A stretch of DNA of 64,000 nt from Cercophora sp. LCS_1 (GCA_036250225.1 JAPZLL010000044.1:1-64000), one strand, 5' to 3'. Numbered from the stretch's first letter, positions 42,703 through 54,052 are shown. Notes: a model not told the origin generated them from the sequence alone. Translations and numbers: made by a program.

Positions 42703-44782
42703 ATGCGAGTCTTCATCCTTGCCGCTTCGCTCTTGCTTGCATCGCCCGCCGTCGCGCAGGGCAGCAGCACTGACGCGCAACTCAAGGGCCCACCGTCTCC
42801 TGCCCCGCCGCCCCCGCCGCCGCTACCCGGTCTTACGGTCAAGACATCAAGCGGGAAATACAGGGGCTTCACCAGTTCCACGGCCCCGGATGTGCGCCAG
42901 TGGCTTGGGGTCCCCTACGGCAAGCCGCCGGTGGGGGCCCTCCGGTTCATGCCTCCTCAGAAGGCGCCCAACTATGGCGCAGCGGACGCGAAGGCCTACA
43001 AGTCCATCTGCTACCAGAACAGCGGCAACAAGACCAGCCTCTACTGGAAGCTACTGCCCGAGTATTTGAACCGGGACCTCGAGAGCGAGGATTGCCTGTA
43101 CCTCAACATCTGGGCGCCGATGAAGCCGGTCGAAAAGGTCCCAGTTATCATTTGGGTGTCGGGCGGCGGCTACAAGGAGGGTGGAGGCCATGCGCTGTAC
43201 CAGGTCCCGGATCAGTGGGTCCAGAGGATGCAGACTCATATCGTTGTGACATTCAAGTATGATTCTGGTCACTTGGACAGAATGATGCTGATTCGCTTCC
43301 AGCTTCCGTCTCCACATCTTTGGTTTTCCGGGCTCGCTTGCTGCGCCCGTCAACGCCGGCTTGTTGGACCTTCGACTTGCGTACGGTGATTTCCCGAGAT
43401 TACCAAGCATCTCATGGTACTAACTGGTTATACTATAGTGTCGAGTGGGTAAAATATAATATTGGTGAATTTGGGTGAGTCCTTCTTCCCTTGATCAAAG
43501 AGATGCTCCGACAACCACCCCTTGCGAGAGAGCAGTGGCTGACGATGCATGTATGTGGCGACGCAACCAGCGGCGACTACAATCGAATCATTCTTTATGG
43601 CCAGTCCTCGGGTAACGACATGGTTCAGAGGTACTCGTACGCATACCCCGATAACTCTCTTGTACGCGGTTTCATCGGCGAGTCTGGCGGCACGCCAGTC
43701 ACCAATCCCACCAGCAGCCCGAATTTCCACAATGCCGCCCAGATCGTCGGCTGCGCTAACCTTACGGACACGGCGGAGCTTGCATGCATGCATGCAACAG
43801 GTCGATCCACTGGCGCTGCAGCATGCGGTCGACGCCATCAACCCAGATCCCAACCGTGGCCTCTTTCGCCCTATTGCGGATAACATCACCACTTTCACCA
43901 ACCTCACAGAGCGACTAGAAAAGGGACTGATTTCTAAGCTGGCATGTCTTGCTCTACCTTCTACCTCGGCGGCGCTAAGGTTGGTTGTGTTGGAAGAACT
44001 TAGACGCTGACCAAGACACACCCTCCAGCCCTTTATCGGCGGCTTCATGTTCAACGAGGCGGCCGTCTTCTTGCCATTTGATCCGGATGCCACTACGGCG
44101 CCGACGCCGGTTCCTGTTCCGGGCGTGGAGGGATTATGGTGCAGCATCAAGCACGAGGTAGAGTAAGCAATGACTTGAACCCTACCACATCCCAGTTGCA
44201 TTTACCTTGACATGCGTACGTACTCATATCCGCATCGCAGCAAACGAAACACACTGGGCATACCGACATACCGCTATCTCTACTCGGGCAACTTCACAAA
44301 CGTCACGCCCCGGTACTGGCTGGCCGGCATGCATAGCTGTTCGTGCTCTCCCCGTTTTCTATCATGTCTTCTCGGGGCAGTACATTTGTTTGACAGTTGA
44401 TAACCTGGCGGCTTGCCCTTGAAACAGCTGCTATCCCCCTTGTATTTGGTACACACTACCAGTTCCGCGGGAACTCGACCGAGCTCGAGTGGCAGACTAG
44501 CCGCGCGATGGAAGGTGCGTTGAAAGGGCGCCTCCACCCACCCTCCCTGGGGGTGCATACACGCTGACCGAGAGTTTCTTGTTTCCAACAGAATTCTGGG
44601 TCTCCTTCGCCGCCAACCCTGACGCGGAACCGCGCAACAGCCTTGGCCAGGTGTGGCCGAGATACCAAGTGTCCAACGGACTGATCATGGACTTTGGTAA
44701 TGCCTCGGCGCCGGGGGGCCCGAGCCCGGCATGGGTCGCTCCCGTTTCTGTGGCGGACTTCTATAGCGGCCCTTGTTTATAG
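42703..44782 (+). pseudogene. Secreted type-B carboxylesterase, frameshifted by a TGCA repeat
   Basis: Signal peptide MRVFILAASLLLASPAVAQ, then a Pro-rich linker and COesterase blocks: WLGVPYGKPPVGALRF, SEDCLYLNIWAP, VIIWVSGGGY (oxyanion region), FGFPGSLAAPVNAGLLDLRLA, nucleophile elbow GQSSGND, and GMHS near the expected catalytic His. Exons so far: 42703-43256, 43303-43380, 43439-43474, then from 43571. At 43781-43796 a TGCATGCATGCATGCA run puts downstream sequence one frame off; one 4-bp unit fewer would restore it. Later exons continue intact with introns near 43937 (GC-AG, GCATGT), 44165, 44343 and 44515, ending PVSVADFYSGPCL at 44782. It would hydrolyse ester substrates outside the cell if expressed in full. 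Otherwise well preserved, so the loss is recent or the repeat length is variable. Confidence 0.8.
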
Positions 44783-45497
44783 GTTGTACAATGGACTGCA
44801 TCTCCCCAGAGCTCCCGGTCTATGTATGAGCCGGCGCAGAAGGCTTGGCTTTCGTTTCGACGGACGCTGACCAGGCCGATTCCGTCGGGGTTGCATCCTG
44901 CGCGGACCGGGATGGTGGTCGCCGAGACGGAGCAGAACTGGCGATCAAGGTCAGTTATGCCGTTGCAAACGTTGGCAACGAGTGCCGTGAAGCTGCACAT
45001 TACGGCGAGCGCGACGATGTTGGTTCGGCGTGTCTTCGGCTCGGCCGCTCCGGTAGGGAGCGTTGCTTGCGTCGTAACAGGGCTGCCATTGGTCCGCAGC
45101 TGTCAGTGGCGCGGAGGTCACAGTTACGGTCTGACTGGAGGATTGCGAGATACCGGGAGAAACCCGCAGTTCCAACCTCGAGGAGCTGCAATCGTTTTCT
45201 GCCGCTCGCCCCGTCAACCGGATTGCTTCTGCTTCCCACTGAAGATACTGATACAAGCATTGCCATAATTTACGGTCCACCTCGCGACGAGACCATGTCC
45301 TTATGGGACGGCTCCATCTCTCTCGGGTCGAAATATGATCCAGTGCCGCGGCCATGACTCACTAGCTGGAAAAAGGGATGCGCGTGATGCGAACTAAATC
45401 ACTGTAATCATTCTGAACCTTTTCTAGCTTCACACACTTCAAACCTCGCGGCCAAGCCACGGAGCACCATGCCAACCAACCCCCGAGCTATGGGTCC
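44783..45497. other. Intergenic between convergent genes
   Basis: A 170-codon plus frame (44845-45357) is open but Arg/Ser/Gly-rich with no family signal. It is not called. Confidence 0.4.
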
Positions 45498-46106
45498 TTA
45501 AGGAGGAGGAGCCGGCCGCTCGCAAACGCCCCCAATGTTCCTGTAAAAGTTCATGCTGTTGAATTCAACCTTCAGGCTCTGGATCTGGAACTGGTCCTCC
45601 TTCCTGCTGTACTTCGCTTCAATGACGGTGATACCGCGGACCGGAAGGGGCGTGCCACCGGGGACCCCGGTGAAAGTCGCGGACCAGATGACAGTGATCT
45701 GGCCACAGTTCCAGGGGCCGACCTCCACGATGGACAGAGGGAGGCTGTCAGGCTGAACACGGCTGTTAGTTCCGATGCTTGGAATGGTAGGACCAGTGGA
45801 GAACATGGAGGCAAAGAGACGTACTGCATCTGTTTGGTGGGCGATGAAATCGGTCTTGTTCGGGAAAATAGGGAAGCCAGTCGCCAGGCCGGCCACGGTG
45901 TTGATGCTGTCCGAGTAATCGAAGAAGCCATCATCCGCGAGGATGTCGGCCATGGACGGCTCCCACTGGGTGAGGATGCTCTTGTAGGCTTCGACAAGTG
46001 TGTCGACGTGGCGTTGCTTCAGGCACTTGGTGCCGCCAGGGCCGCCGCTGCCGAGCGAGCCGGCCGAAACGCTACTAGCGAGTGTGAGGATTCTAAGGAA
46101 GCGCAT
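45498..46106 (-). CDS. Small secreted NTF2-like (SnoaL-like) protein
   Basis: ATG 46106, signal peptide MRFLRILTLASSVSAG. The fold pattern is that of fungal secreted NTF2-like proteins: CLKQRHVDTLVEAYKSIL, then LADDGFFDYSDSIN, a Trp-Asn-Cys strand (VEVGPWNCGQITVIWSATF) and ITVIEAKY..QIQSLKVEFNSMNFYRNIG at the end. A 72-bp in-frame stretch at 45753-45824 (GTACGT..GGAACTAAC..TTCAG) looks like an intron. Splicing gives 178 aa and joins HQTDA to PDSLPL; unspliced the protein is 202 aa. It has two or three cysteines. Function of the family is unknown; it may bind a hydrophobic ligand. Confidence 0.75.
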   Translation of the reverse strand: MRFLRILTLASSVSAGSLGSGGPGGTKCLKQRHVDTLVEAYKSILTQWEPSMADILADDGFFDYSDSINTVAGLATGFPIFPNKTDFIAHQTDAVRLFASMFSTGPTIPSIGTNSRVQPDSLPLSIVEVGPWNCGQITVIWSATFTGVPGGTPLPVRGITVIEAKYSRKEDQFQIQSLKVEFNSMNFYRNIGGVCERPAPPP

Positions 46107-47166
46107 GTTGGCGAAGCGGAATTGTCAGGTCCGGTGTGTCGGCTGTGGTCTGGTCGATGAGACAGATGGAAGATGCTGAGAGCAAAACGAGCCGGAGGAA
46201 GTCGCGGTGATGGAACCATTAAGTAACTGGAGTGTTGCTGGCCGAAAACAATCGAGAACACTGTGTCACAGCTTCCTTCCCCTGAAACCGCGGAGATTGC
46301 ATGGTGTGCACATGATTCCATTTTTTGTCATGCGGCAGAGGGTCGCGATGCGTAGGCAGGTGGGCGTCCCACAAGAACAAGACGCCGCATCAAATAGAGC
46401 TGGTTTAGTTCCAAGCCATTGCTATTCGTGGAAATTCTCGTGCGGCTGAAAGGGGTCTAGAAGGACGACCGGTGTTGAGTGCCGGGACGGCGCACCGCTC
46501 GCTCGCATTCAGCCTCACCGCCACCGGACAATAATTACGGCATCCCTTCGCCCACCCCTGTGTGTTTCGAGGCTCCTTGCCGTGTCCTGCAACTGGTCCT
46601 GCTACCTTTTTTTGCTTGTGATCTCGAATCTCGATGGTCTGTCCTTGCTGAGCTGGTTGATGATTTTGCCCTCGTAGCCGGGGTCCGGGGTTAAGAGCTC
46701 GCAAGCGAGGGCAGCTGCCATGACAGTTGATTCTATTCTTTCGGCAGACGCGGTGAGAGGGAGGACGAAGAGGAGGGTGGTGCACGAGGCTATCCTGCGG
46801 TTGCGTGCAAAAGTAAAACCCCTTTGTTAGGTACCTCGGAACAGACCCACAGGAGGTTTCCCAGCCAAACCGCCCTGTGCGAAGCTGGCGCTATCCCCTG
46901 TTGTGACCAGTCAAGGGAATTTTACTTACCCTTCAGACAACAGTACCTCATCTGATTGTTTTGCTGTCATTGCGCAACGCACCACTGGACGAAACCGTGA
47001 AATATTGTAGCGCCTTCTGGGAATGGTAAAGTTCAAGTGACAGGACCTCTCAGGCTCTTTGCAGAATAATTCCTTCTCGTTTGAACTGGCGTCAAATGAA
47101 TAGGTCTCTCGGCTTACAACTTGTAGATAATGCCCTTCCCAAGCTATGGGTCCTGTGTAGAAATAA
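46107..47166. other. 1-kb intergenic
   Basis: NTF2-like gene promoter and 3' flank of the phosphatase gene. No recognised element. Confidence 0.4.
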
Positions 47167-48157
47167 CTAGCCATGGTTTTTCTCTCCTGGAATAACAGAA
47201 TGCCGATTCCGAGGAACAAAAAACGAATCTATCTTCCTCTGCTTCTTATCAAACTTCGAGTTTCCGATCCCGCCTCCTGTCCTCTTCAGCCCAGAAAGAT
47301 GATCGACGCAGTTAATGCTAGTAAAGGTAACCTGTGCTGCTGAGAGAGCTTGGCTAGGATAGCGGGAGACGGCTGGTTGTGGGCTGGAGGAGGACTTGGG
47401 CGGAAGCTCTTTGGCGTTCAGGACCACCTCATGGTATGCTGCATTGCTAAGGAATTCGTCTAGCGGTACGGATTCTAGCTGCATGATACCCGGAGTGGAG
47501 GGGGTTGGACGTTGCCGTGCTCTCAGGACGCGAATAAACTGCAGCCACACGTGCGAGTGAATCCCTCCATGGGCGACGATGAAAACACATTGCGGAGTGT
47601 CAGACAGGAGGAGACTTTCAAGCAACGGGAACAAGACAGCGTCGAGGAAGCGTTTCGCTCGGGCGTTTACCTCCTCAGGTGGCTCTCCTTCTGTGTAAAC
47701 CCCTTCACCTCCATGCCGGGCTGCTGCTGCTTCTGCTGCTGCGGATTTTGAGACGTCCTGGTTCCTTTCGCGAAACTGCTTCTCACGGAGCTCCCCAAGC
47801 TGAACAATTTCTATCGCACCTGTCACCGCAGAGCTCGGCCCAGTATTTTGGAATGATGGGTACGCATCGCGGATGGCTTCTGCCGTCATGCGGGCTTGCT
47901 GGAAATCTGAACAAAACAGGTGAGGCACGGGTCCCAGGCTAGCCGCCCGTCCGGCGAGATGTGCACCAAGCCGGCTGGACTGGATGACGCCGTGAGACGT
48001 TAGGGGAGAGTCCGGTGGCCCTGCACTGTAGAGCGTTGTCAGCATGGCCCATCAACAGCATCGGGTTTTGAGATGGGGAGCGTGGAACATACTGGCCACG
48101 GGACACGTCATCGATGGACTCGCCATGGCGGATGAAGAAAACATGCGTCTTCCCCAT
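47167..48157 (-). CDS. Histidine-phosphatase (phosphoglycerate-mutase-like) protein with C-terminal PIP-box
   Basis: Exons are 47167-48025 and 48093-48157 (about 307 aa). Intron 67 bp (GTATGT..CTACAG). The N-terminus MGKTHVFFIRHGES carries the catalytic RHGE at residues 10-13. Later come SPLTSHGVIQSSRLGAHLAG, FCSDFQQARMTAEAI (second phosphate-pocket Arg), EIVQLGELREKQF, and IVAHGGIHSHVW with the second catalytic His. The mutase fold ends near residue 215. A low-complexity Ser/Pro linker then leads to KKQRKIDSFFVPR at residues ~285-297, which fits the PCNA-interacting consensus QxxIxxFF with basic flanks. Family knowledge: substrates of this branch are often small phosphates or phosphoproteins. 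A link to replication or repair is inferred from the motif only. Confidence 0.85.
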
Positions 48158-49312
48158 CCTTGATCGTGGTATTTTGTGTCTCTCTCGGCCGTATCTAGGT
48201 AAGGTGGTAGTGTTGAAATCAAGAGACAAGAGAGCACGCAGACAGATTTGCCCATCATAATTGCCGCTTTCTAAGAGAACAGTGGAACGCGCCACTGGTT
48301 ATAAATCCAGGAGACGCTGGCCCTCGCTTTACGCCACCACCACCAAGCAAACCAGTAACGTCGTGCTGATTAGCTATCAAGCATGGAATCGCCGCTACCC
48401 CTGCAAGTTAGCCTGGTTTGATTTGCTGAGGCGTGAGCTGCGCTTATTGTTATCGAAGACAGGGCTAACTGGTTGGCTAGTTTGGAAGCGCAAAAAAGCG
48501 CCTGCTGGGCGTGACGCACCGGGGGCGACGGATCTGCGGAAAAAGAAACTAGAAGGCTAGTGATGTCATCAACGTCGGCGTGCGTGGAGCACCTGTGTAA
48601 CGGTGCTATACGACGGCCTTCGCCTTCCACCGCCTCACACCCGCGCATCTCGGCCACCGAAGATTCCTAGAAGATAATAGACCTAGTCTTCGGGGCGGGC
48701 GGCCCGACGTGTCGCCGCCTAAGCCAATCGCTCATCAACGCCAAACTGAGAGAGCGAGGTAGTACGAAGCGCTGGGATCGGAATGCCTTGTTGACGTCGT
48801 GACATGACCCCTCCATTGTGAGATGTCGCACGTAGCCGAACACTGCGGCACTGCTGGGTTAGGTGTTCTCGAAACTGGCAGCAAGCAGGCGACCTATGAA
48901 AACAACGTAACCTTCTTCCCTCACGCAAACCAATTACGGATGAAATTTCAAACACGCTGATTTGTTAGAACATCAGCCTCGTCATTGCTCGAAGTAGGTT
49001 TAGCGCTAGCTGTACTACCCTAGATGACGAAATGATTGCAAAGCCCAGAACTTTGCCTGGTGGTTACTTCTACTCGTTGCCGAAGTGATTGAATGATTGA
49101 ACCCAAAGCCGCTTGTAAGCACCGTTAGGAAAAGTACTAAAACACCCCATGTATCTCTTTCGCAGTCGCCAACGCCCTTCAAAGCGCATGGAAGCGTGGT
49201 CATTTTTATCTGCCGATCAAAGTCAGCCCACCGCCCTCCAGAAAGCGACCAGTGGACCGGTCATCTAGCTCAACACCGTTTCAGTTCCTCTTGCTGTGCC
49301 CACCATAGCATC
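48158..49312. other. 1.15-kb intergenic between divergent genes
   Basis: No coding frame, RNA gene or repeat recognised. Confidence 0.4.
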
Positions 49313-49923
49313 ATGAAGCCTACCACCTTTCTGCTCGGCCTAGCCGCTAGGGTCTCGGCTTTCTCGGTCAACACATCTACACCCAAACGACAAGATCTCG
49401 AAGCCATAACCGACATGCATCTTTTCAGCCTATCTCTTCCTCAGTTCGAGGCCAAGCATAATAATCGCGACCCGAATGCTCTCGACTGGACGACCGACAA
49501 TTGTACCTTATCCCCAGATAACCCGCTCGGCTTCCCCTTCGTTCCCGCTTGCCATCGGCATGACTTTGGTTACAGAAACTACCGACGACAGAGCCGCTTC
49601 ACCAAAGTAGCGAAGCGCCGGATTGATGATAATTTCCTGACTGAGTTCTGCGCCCCGCTTTGCATCCCTGACCCATGCAACCAAACGCTAACGTTGGTTA
49701 CTATAGCTTATACTACCAGCGCCGCCCTGTGCGTTTCAGGAGGCTCTGCAGAGCGCTGGCGAGAGTATACCACGCCGCTGTGATAGCATTTGGGGGCTTG
49801 GATGCGAGCGACCGTGATGAAAGTCTTACCCGGGAGTACGAAGAGACGGTCGCTGTCTATAACGCCCTCGTGCTTGTAGCGCAGCAGTACGGTGACGTAC
49901 CTGACGGGATTGGCACAATCTGA
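49313..49923 (+). CDS. Secreted fungal phospholipase A2 (prokaryotic/fungal type)
   Basis: Exons are 49313-49644 and 49707-49923 (about 182 aa). Intron 49645-49706 has donor GTTCTG, branch CGCTAAC and acceptor ACTATAG, joining DDNFLT to LYYQRRP. The signal peptide MKPTTFLLGLAARVSA is followed by a short propeptide ending in KRQ. The catalytic region is TDNCTLSPDNPLGFPF then ACHRHDFGYRNYR, where His-Asp form the dyad and Asp/Asn ligate calcium; this is the PF09056-type signature. The remainder is helical (ALARVYHAAVIAFGG). It releases fatty acid from phospholipids outside the cell. A role in nutrition or host interaction is not decided by sequence. Confidence 0.85.
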
Positions 49924-50213
49924 CGTGCTTTTTGGAGCATGGCTGGTAGCTCGGATAGGTACTAGCAGTTCGACCGCACCGTTAGACGAGGGAATGTAGG
50001 GTTTCGGAGGTAATATAAGACTGGTATATATATATAGCTCTCTGGGGCGGGCGATGGTAGTGCGCTTGGATAAATCGCAAAAGGAGTCCTACAGACCCTT
50101 ATCCCCAAGATGCGGAGATACGGTTGTTCCCTGGTTGGTTATAATCAACACGCTTGCCGCGCAGGATCCTCCACCTGTGCGCCCGTCAAGGTAACCCAGT
50201 TCGGAGCGCTGTC
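49924..50213. other. Short intergenic with a TATATATATATA run
   Basis: A run of alternating TA at about 50023-50035 could serve as part of the promoter of the next gene. Confidence 0.3.
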
Positions 50214-51476
50214 ATGAAGTTCTCCCTCGTCACCGCGGCGGCCGTGTTCTCCGCCGTTCAGGCGCAGGACAACTCCGTCACGACGTTTTACTCGACAGAC
50301 TATCTCGACTTTACGTACACGGTCGAAAAGACAGTCCTGTACGGCCCCAGTCCAGTAACACCCATCAAATCGTCTTTTCCTTCCATCTCGACAATCACCG
50401 ACATCTTTAGCGAGACAGGCAGCCGGAATATCAACCGTACAGCATGGGTCACCTCCACCGAGACACTGCCCCTGGCGACCCGACCGTCTAGCGTCGCGCG
50501 CATCACCGGGATACGCACAATAACGTCCAATGCGACGGGCACTGTGACCGACTACCTAAGCCCTACCCTGGCGACGGTGACCTTTACGTCCACCACGTGC
50601 ACCAACGACGCAGCGCCACCAAAGAGCACCGTCACCGTGTACACCGGCGACTACACGCCTGTCTCGGGACAGGCCACCGCTGCGCCGACCGCCTGGCCCA
50701 CAGCCGTCACCATCCGGGAAGCCATCACCGTCACGCGGCGCGTATACACCTTCACCGGGAGCACAGTCACCCTCACCTCGACAGCCACAGTGCACGTACT
50801 TCCTTTCTTCGCCCCCCCAATTTTCCCTGTTTTTCTTTCTTTTTCTTTTCTTTTTTTTTTTTCGTTTTCCCCTTTTTTCATATCTGCAACAAGGCCCTGC
50901 TAATAAGCACCCAGCACCACGTACCTCTCCACCACGACAACCGGGACGACCACCTACGACGACGCCCGCTCCACCTCGACCCGGTACACTAAAAAGGCCA
51001 CCTCAACCACGTACGATTGGCAATTCGGCTACACGGCCCACACAGTCGGCACAGCCTGCCCCCCCGATCCCGACACGCCCGCCACGGTCACCTACGCCGC
51101 CAAGTGCGCTCCCTCCAACCTCATCAGCGAAGACACCGGCGGCCGCGGGGTCGTCGTGCGCGGCGGCGGACGGGCCCAAGGATGGGCCTTCCCCACTAGG
51201 TACCCTACCGCGCTGTTTCGGGTGCCGCGCGCAGATATCAGCCGGTGCTGCCAGCTGTGCGTGGACAACACGGGGTGTGCGGCGAGCGAGTGGGAGGGGT
51301 GGGATGGGGGGACGTGTCGGTTGTTTTATCACTTTCACGGCGGGAACAACACATGTGGGGGGCCGGCGGAGCTGGGGTTTGCTGGGGACTTTTACGGGAT
51401 GGCGGGCCAGAATAGTTATATCCAGACAGGATGCGGGCGGTTGGTGTATTCGGGCGTGAGACAGCCATTTACGTAG
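50214..51476 (+). CDS. Secreted Thr/Ser-rich protein with PAN/apple-like cysteine domain
   Basis: ATG 50214, signal peptide MKFSLVTAAAVFSAVQAQ. Residues ~20-190 are Thr-rich strands with repeated TVTFTST / TATVTVYT patterns, typical of O-glycosylated cell-wall proteins. A candidate intron, 50796-50914, has a long pyrimidine tract (CTTTTTCTTTT..) and acceptor CACCCAG. The C-terminal exon encodes a Cys-rich module (SRCCQLCVDNTGCAASEWEG..GTCRLFYHF..NTCGG), which resembles PAN/apple-type carbohydrate- or protein-binding folds. The simple GT-AG pairing at 50796/50914 leaves the two parts out of frame by one position; either an extra small intron or an indel exists. It is probably a surface protein. 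The function is unknown. Confidence 0.65.
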
Positions 51477-52930
51477 TGCATTGCATGCAAGAAGAAGAAG
51501 CGGGGGGACCGGGGGGACGGAGAAAGGGAGATAGATGTAGGCAATGCACCTAATGCAATCCGCAGCTTTCCAAGCGAGTCGGTCACTGTCGTTGCCTTAG
51601 CGGAGAACTAGCGGTGAAAGATCGATATGACATGCGCTCATCCATATCCATGCGGTCGTACATGATGGGCGCATCCGGCTTCCAGGAATAATGAAATGCT
51701 AGTAGTATAGTATAATGCCGTGTCAGTCTCGATGCGGCATGTATCTTGAGCTTTATCTCATCGTCGAAAATTGCCTATTAAACAAACCCAAATACCAGCT
51801 ATAGTATTCCAACCCCAACCCCAAGCGCAATCTTGTCGCTCCTGCTCAGCTCACTTCCACTCCCCCACTCGCCTGCCGAAGCTGTAGGCTTCACCGTCGT
51901 CCAGATAGTTGTATCGACTGTTTTCTGACCCGTGACTACTGTTACAACACCAACCCATCAGCATCTTTAGGCACTCATCTAATCCTCTCCAAACGATATA
52001 GTGCAAGAAGGATGCCCCCATACCATTCGCATCTCCCTCTTCACCTCAAACCCAGCCATAAACTTATCGCAGCCACGACAAGAAAGTCTTAATATCCTCC
52101 TGAACTTCGCCAAGGAGATTGTGTTCGGGTTGGGCCTGAAGGGAGAAAGGTGCTGGTGCTTGGCCGGGCGGTGGCAAGGTGGGAGAGGAGAAAGGCCCAG
52201 AGCAGGGGCGTGCTGGAGAAGGGAGTAAGCATTTTGGCGACAATGGTTGCGTAGAAGGATAGAGACGGCGCGGACGCGTCGCGGAGGGGAAAGGAGGGAT
52301 TCAAAGGGGCGAGTGTAGCCACCGAGGCGTCTCAGCGCCTCGCCGCCTCTTTACATCGACCATACCCAACGCAGAGTCCCGAACGATCACTATTGAGATT
52401 GTGGCGGTGTGCTATCAGATGTGGCTTTTGGTTCTTTCTCAATGTGGATGATCTACAGGGGCCAAGGCACGAACTGCCTGCGGGGAAGCTGGAAGACGGC
52501 GGGCGATATCGCCGCCATTTTTAGCAGTCGCGATGCGGTGGGGTTCACTGAGCCTAAAATGATCAACTTCCCTGCAGAGGAGTCCAGAATACATCCTCAG
52601 TCTTTCGAGCACGCGATTCACGACAAGTGATCCGAAACCTTGCCCCCAAACCATCGCTCGCGAGCATTCGAGCTGTGAGCATCGATGCCTGCCTGTGCCA
52701 AATCCCGCGAATTGTCCTTTTTAGGAGGTCGGACAGCGAGAACCCTACCTTGGCAGTGTGGTGCTGGGGAAGGCGGACTGAAGGGCTGCGCGGAGGGGCA
52801 TCCGTTAGATACCTCGGCCGCTGAACCGGTCCACGGAGGTGTGCTCTGACGAGCAGTGGATTGATGGTTCTTGGACCCCGGGGGTTGACAGTACTAAAGT
52901 ACATGCCGACGCTAAAGCTATCTAGTCTTG
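51477..52930. other. 1.45-kb intergenic with one dispersed repeat copy
   Basis: Between the PAN-like gene and the pseudokinase gene. Apart from the repeat at 52468-52536 no feature was recognised. Confidence 0.4.
52468..52536 (+). repeat. 69-bp dispersed repeat, copy 2
   Basis: Same orientation and about 90% identical to 41727-41795. Here the centre is a perfect GGCGATATCGCC palindrome. Flanking sequence is unrelated to that of copy 1. Confidence 0.85.
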
Positions 52931-54052
52931 CTAAAACACCAAATCTAGAGCCTGAAACTTCCTAACAACGCTCTTGCTCATAACAACGTCCAGCTGGAAC
53001 GACAAAGATTCTTCCGAAATCCCATCCCTGTTCGATGCTTGAATCTCATCTGCCCGCAGGCACAGCTCCACCATCTCACTGTATGCATCTCCGACGTGAG
53101 CCGCGACGCGCCGAAGAACATCGGAAGCTAGAAGCTTCTGATTGTCATCTTCCAACTTAGTGGCACGATTATCTCCAACTTTTCCCAGGATACAGCTTCG
53201 AATCCTGTACAAGTCCAAGTCGGTCATCTTTTCAGGCTCTCCTAGTTTGAGAACCGTATCGATGGACTCCCACAGCGCAATCTCTATGAGCGCGATCCCG
53301 AAGCTGTACCAGTCGTAACATTTGCGATACCGTGTCCCTCCTCCGCGCACAGACTGCACGTCAGGATGCCGGTACATGTCCCGAGGCGGACAACGGCTCG
53401 GTCGTTGCGGCATGGTATCCATGGCATCAGGCCGAGACAGATCGAACCCCGAGAGATAAGGCAAAGTGATATCCACCTCTTCGTTCTCATTAGTGAAAAA
53501 CAAGACACTATCACTTCTCACCCCCTTGTGAAGCCACTGGACCGAATGGAAGTTAGCAATGGCGTTCGCCAGAACCGCGCAGAGCTTGAATCGCCGAGAC
53601 AACGAGGGAAGTGGAGCCGTCACTATTAAGCCCCTGAGCGTTGATAGACGTGTTGGTTCCTGGCCACCTGACGGCCTCCCCAGTACCAACCCGAATGCCG
53701 GAGCTGGAACATCCATTTTGGTGTACCCGAGGACAGGAGGCGCTCGGAACGCACCGGGCATCTCCTGCACGAGTAGCCACTCCAAGCTTAGTCCCCTGGG
53801 TATTGTCCTGGTTTGACGTTCAAGTAGCACCAGAACTTCATTGTACGGCTCTTGGGATTCTTTGAAGCGAAGCATGGCTACCCACCAACAGCCAGTTACA
53901 TCTACATTGTGATGGAATACCTTCCCTTGGGCGATCTTTTCAACTTCCTCGCCGATCCAGATGCTCGTCCGCTCGTCGAAGAAGACGCCAAGTACATTGG
54001 ATGTCAACTTCTTCATTGTCTTCGCATCTGCCACGGAATGGGTATTGCGCAT
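52931..54052 (-). pseudogene. HeLo/prion-inhibition-family pseudokinase C-terminal fragment
   Basis: An open frame of 373 codons. The recognisable part runs from about 53800 down to 52931: LGYTKMD..FGLVLGRP, then FHSVQWLHKGVRSDSVLFF in place of a catalytic loop (no HRD, no KxxN), LPYLSGFDLSRPDA, MYRHPDVQ and YDWYSFGIALIEIALWESID. This is the kinase-like C-terminal domain found behind HeLo domains in HET-s/prion-inhibition-type fungal proteins. The HeLo domain itself is missing. The first ~80 codons (54052-53810) are antisense to well-conserved kinase sequence on the plus strand and are probably not ancestral. So this is likely a 5'-truncated gene left by a rearrangement. Confidence 0.7.

Noticed and set aside
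44845..45357. Plus-strand 170-codon frame after the carboxylesterase
   Set aside because: Arg/Ser/Gly-rich with no domain or splice context; likely chance in GC-rich DNA.
53810..54052. N-terminal 80 codons of the minus-strand pseudokinase frame as real protein
   Set aside because: They are the exact antisense of conserved kinase blocks (VRLLGFFE, IVMEYLPLGDL) that splice in phase on the plus strand.
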